NCBI GenBank assembly: GCA_945860325.1
Contig: CAMARL010000108.1
Span: 1-6,571, forward strand
Reading direction: 5' to 3'
Length of the DNA stretch: 6,571 nt
From: Spirosoma fluviale
GTDB lineage: Bacteria > Bacteroidota > Bacteroidia > Cytophagales > Spirosomataceae
Below are positions 6,023-6,571 of this stretch, one piece after another. The notes under the pieces were generated by a model, which worked only from the letters and a program-made list of their open reading frames with translations, ran no database searches and was not told the DNA's origin. Every line of letters starts with the position of its first letter. Position 1 is the stretch's first letter. A program made the position numbers and the translations under genes.

Positions 6023-6571
6023 ATGAATTTAGTTCAAAATAAAGTCGTGTTAGTTACAGGAGCTTCAAGAGGCATAGGGAAGTCCATTGCCATTTCTTTT
6101 GCCAAAGCTGGCGCTCATGTGGCTTTCACCTATTTATCTTCAGTTGAAAAAGGAGAAGCTTTAGAAAAAGAACTATCAAGTTTTGGGATAAAAGCAAAAG
6201 GATATCGTTCGGATGCTTCTCATTATGCTGAATCTGAAGCACTTGTGGAAGACGTGCTAGCTGATTTTCAAACGATTGATGTTTTAATTAATAATGCAGG
6301 TATTACCAAAGATGGATTGTTGATGCGAATGAGTGAAGAACAATGGGATGATGTGATTCGAGTTAATTTGAAATCGGTGTTTAACTTGACAAAGGCAGTC
6401 ATCAAACCTATGATGAAGGCTAAATCAGGTTATATTATTAATTTGACATCGATTGTGGGAATTAAAGGGAATGCAGGCCAAGCAAATTATTCCGCATCCA
6501 AAGCGGGTATTATTGGATTTACAAAATCGGTAGCTCTTGAATTAGGTTCAAGAAATATTCGATGTAATTCG
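6023..6571 (+). CDS. fabG: 3-oxoacyl-[acyl-carrier-protein] reductase FabG, 3'-truncated
   Basis: The first 183 codons of a classical short-chain dehydrogenase/reductase are present, out of about 245-250 expected; the frame runs off the window edge with no stop. FabG reduces 3-oxoacyl-ACP to (R)-3-hydroxyacyl-ACP with NADPH in type II fatty acid synthesis, in the cytoplasm. Visible features are the cofactor-binding loop TGASRGIG (12-19), the Asp at 64 that usually contacts the adenine ring, NNAG (90-93), and the catalytic set Asn115, Ser143, Tyr156 and Lys160 (YSASK). The stretch 'GITKDGLLMRMSEEQWDDVI' (93-112) is characteristic of FabG among related reductases. The C-terminal part with the 'PG.I.T' motif lies beyond the edge. 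The ATG at 6023 follows the clpC stop by nine T/A bases with no terminator, so it is probably co-transcribed with clpC. A FabG-like paralogue cannot be excluded, because no acpP, fabD or fabF is in view. Confidence 0.93.
   Translation, partial: MNLVQNKVVLVTGASRGIGKSIAISFAKAGAHVAFTYLSSVEKGEALEKELSSFGIKAKGYRSDASHYAESEALVEDVLADFQTIDVLINNAGITKDGLLMRMSEEQWDDVIRVNLKSVFNLTKAVIKPMMKAKSGYIINLTSIVGIKGNAGQANYSASKAGIIGFTKSVALELGSRNIRCNS

Noticed and set aside
1..6571. Possible defence, mobile or secretion system
   Set aside because: Every gene belongs to a common housekeeping or envelope family, there are no integrase, transposase, CRISPR repeats, tRNA attachment site or abrupt change in composition, and gaps between genes are at most 64 bp.

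Overview
The window reads as an ordinary chromosomal segment of an AT-rich member of the Bacteroidota (Bacteroidetes), perhaps a Cytophagales- or Sphingobacteriales-like lineage. The evidence is the gene content (ClpC, FabG, a WbqC-like protein, an HtrB/LpxL-type acyltransferase and a YciO-type YrdC protein, all with Bacteroidota-like family features), AT-rich codon use, and start codons with A/T-rich leaders and no clear Shine-Dalgarno sequence. This assignment is an inference, because no rRNA or other definitive marker is present. A lipid A-type acyltransferase supports a Gram-negative envelope.

Layout. Positions 1-1876 (+) hold a tightly packed three-gene run. It consists of the C-terminal part of a hot-dog acyl-CoA thioesterase cut by the window edge, a YihY/BrkB inner-membrane protein whose ATG overlaps the thioesterase stop by one base, and a YciO-type Sua5/YrdC protein two bases further on. 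Positions 1878-2744 (-) hold a lipid A-type acyltransferase that converges on the YciO gene with a single base between the two stop codons. A 64-bp divergent intergenic region (2745-2808) separates it from a WbqC-like gene (2809-3405, +). After another 64-bp gap come clpC (3470-6013, +), a complete two-ATPase Hsp100 unfoldase, and nine bases later fabG (3-oxoacyl-ACP reductase), which runs off the right edge.

How they fit together. Several products touch lipid or envelope biology: the thioesterase cleaves acyl-CoA, FabG makes acyl chains, the acyltransferase puts acyl chains on lipid A, and YihY is a membrane protein. The WbqC family is named from an O-antigen cluster. ClpC is the ATP-driven unfoldase that feeds ClpP. 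The YciO-type protein belongs to the family that makes threonylcarbamoyl-AMP for tRNA t6A, although YciO-type members may do something else. The shared theme may simply be chance clustering of housekeeping genes.

I found no CRISPR array, mobile element, toxin-antitoxin pair, phage gene, RNA gene or clear defence system. The points most worth a second look are an alternating inverted-repeat cluster over the WbqC start codon, the one-base convergent stop arrangement with a weak hairpin over both stops, and an unusual active-site motif in the YciO protein. I saw no evidence for a previously undescribed multi-gene system.
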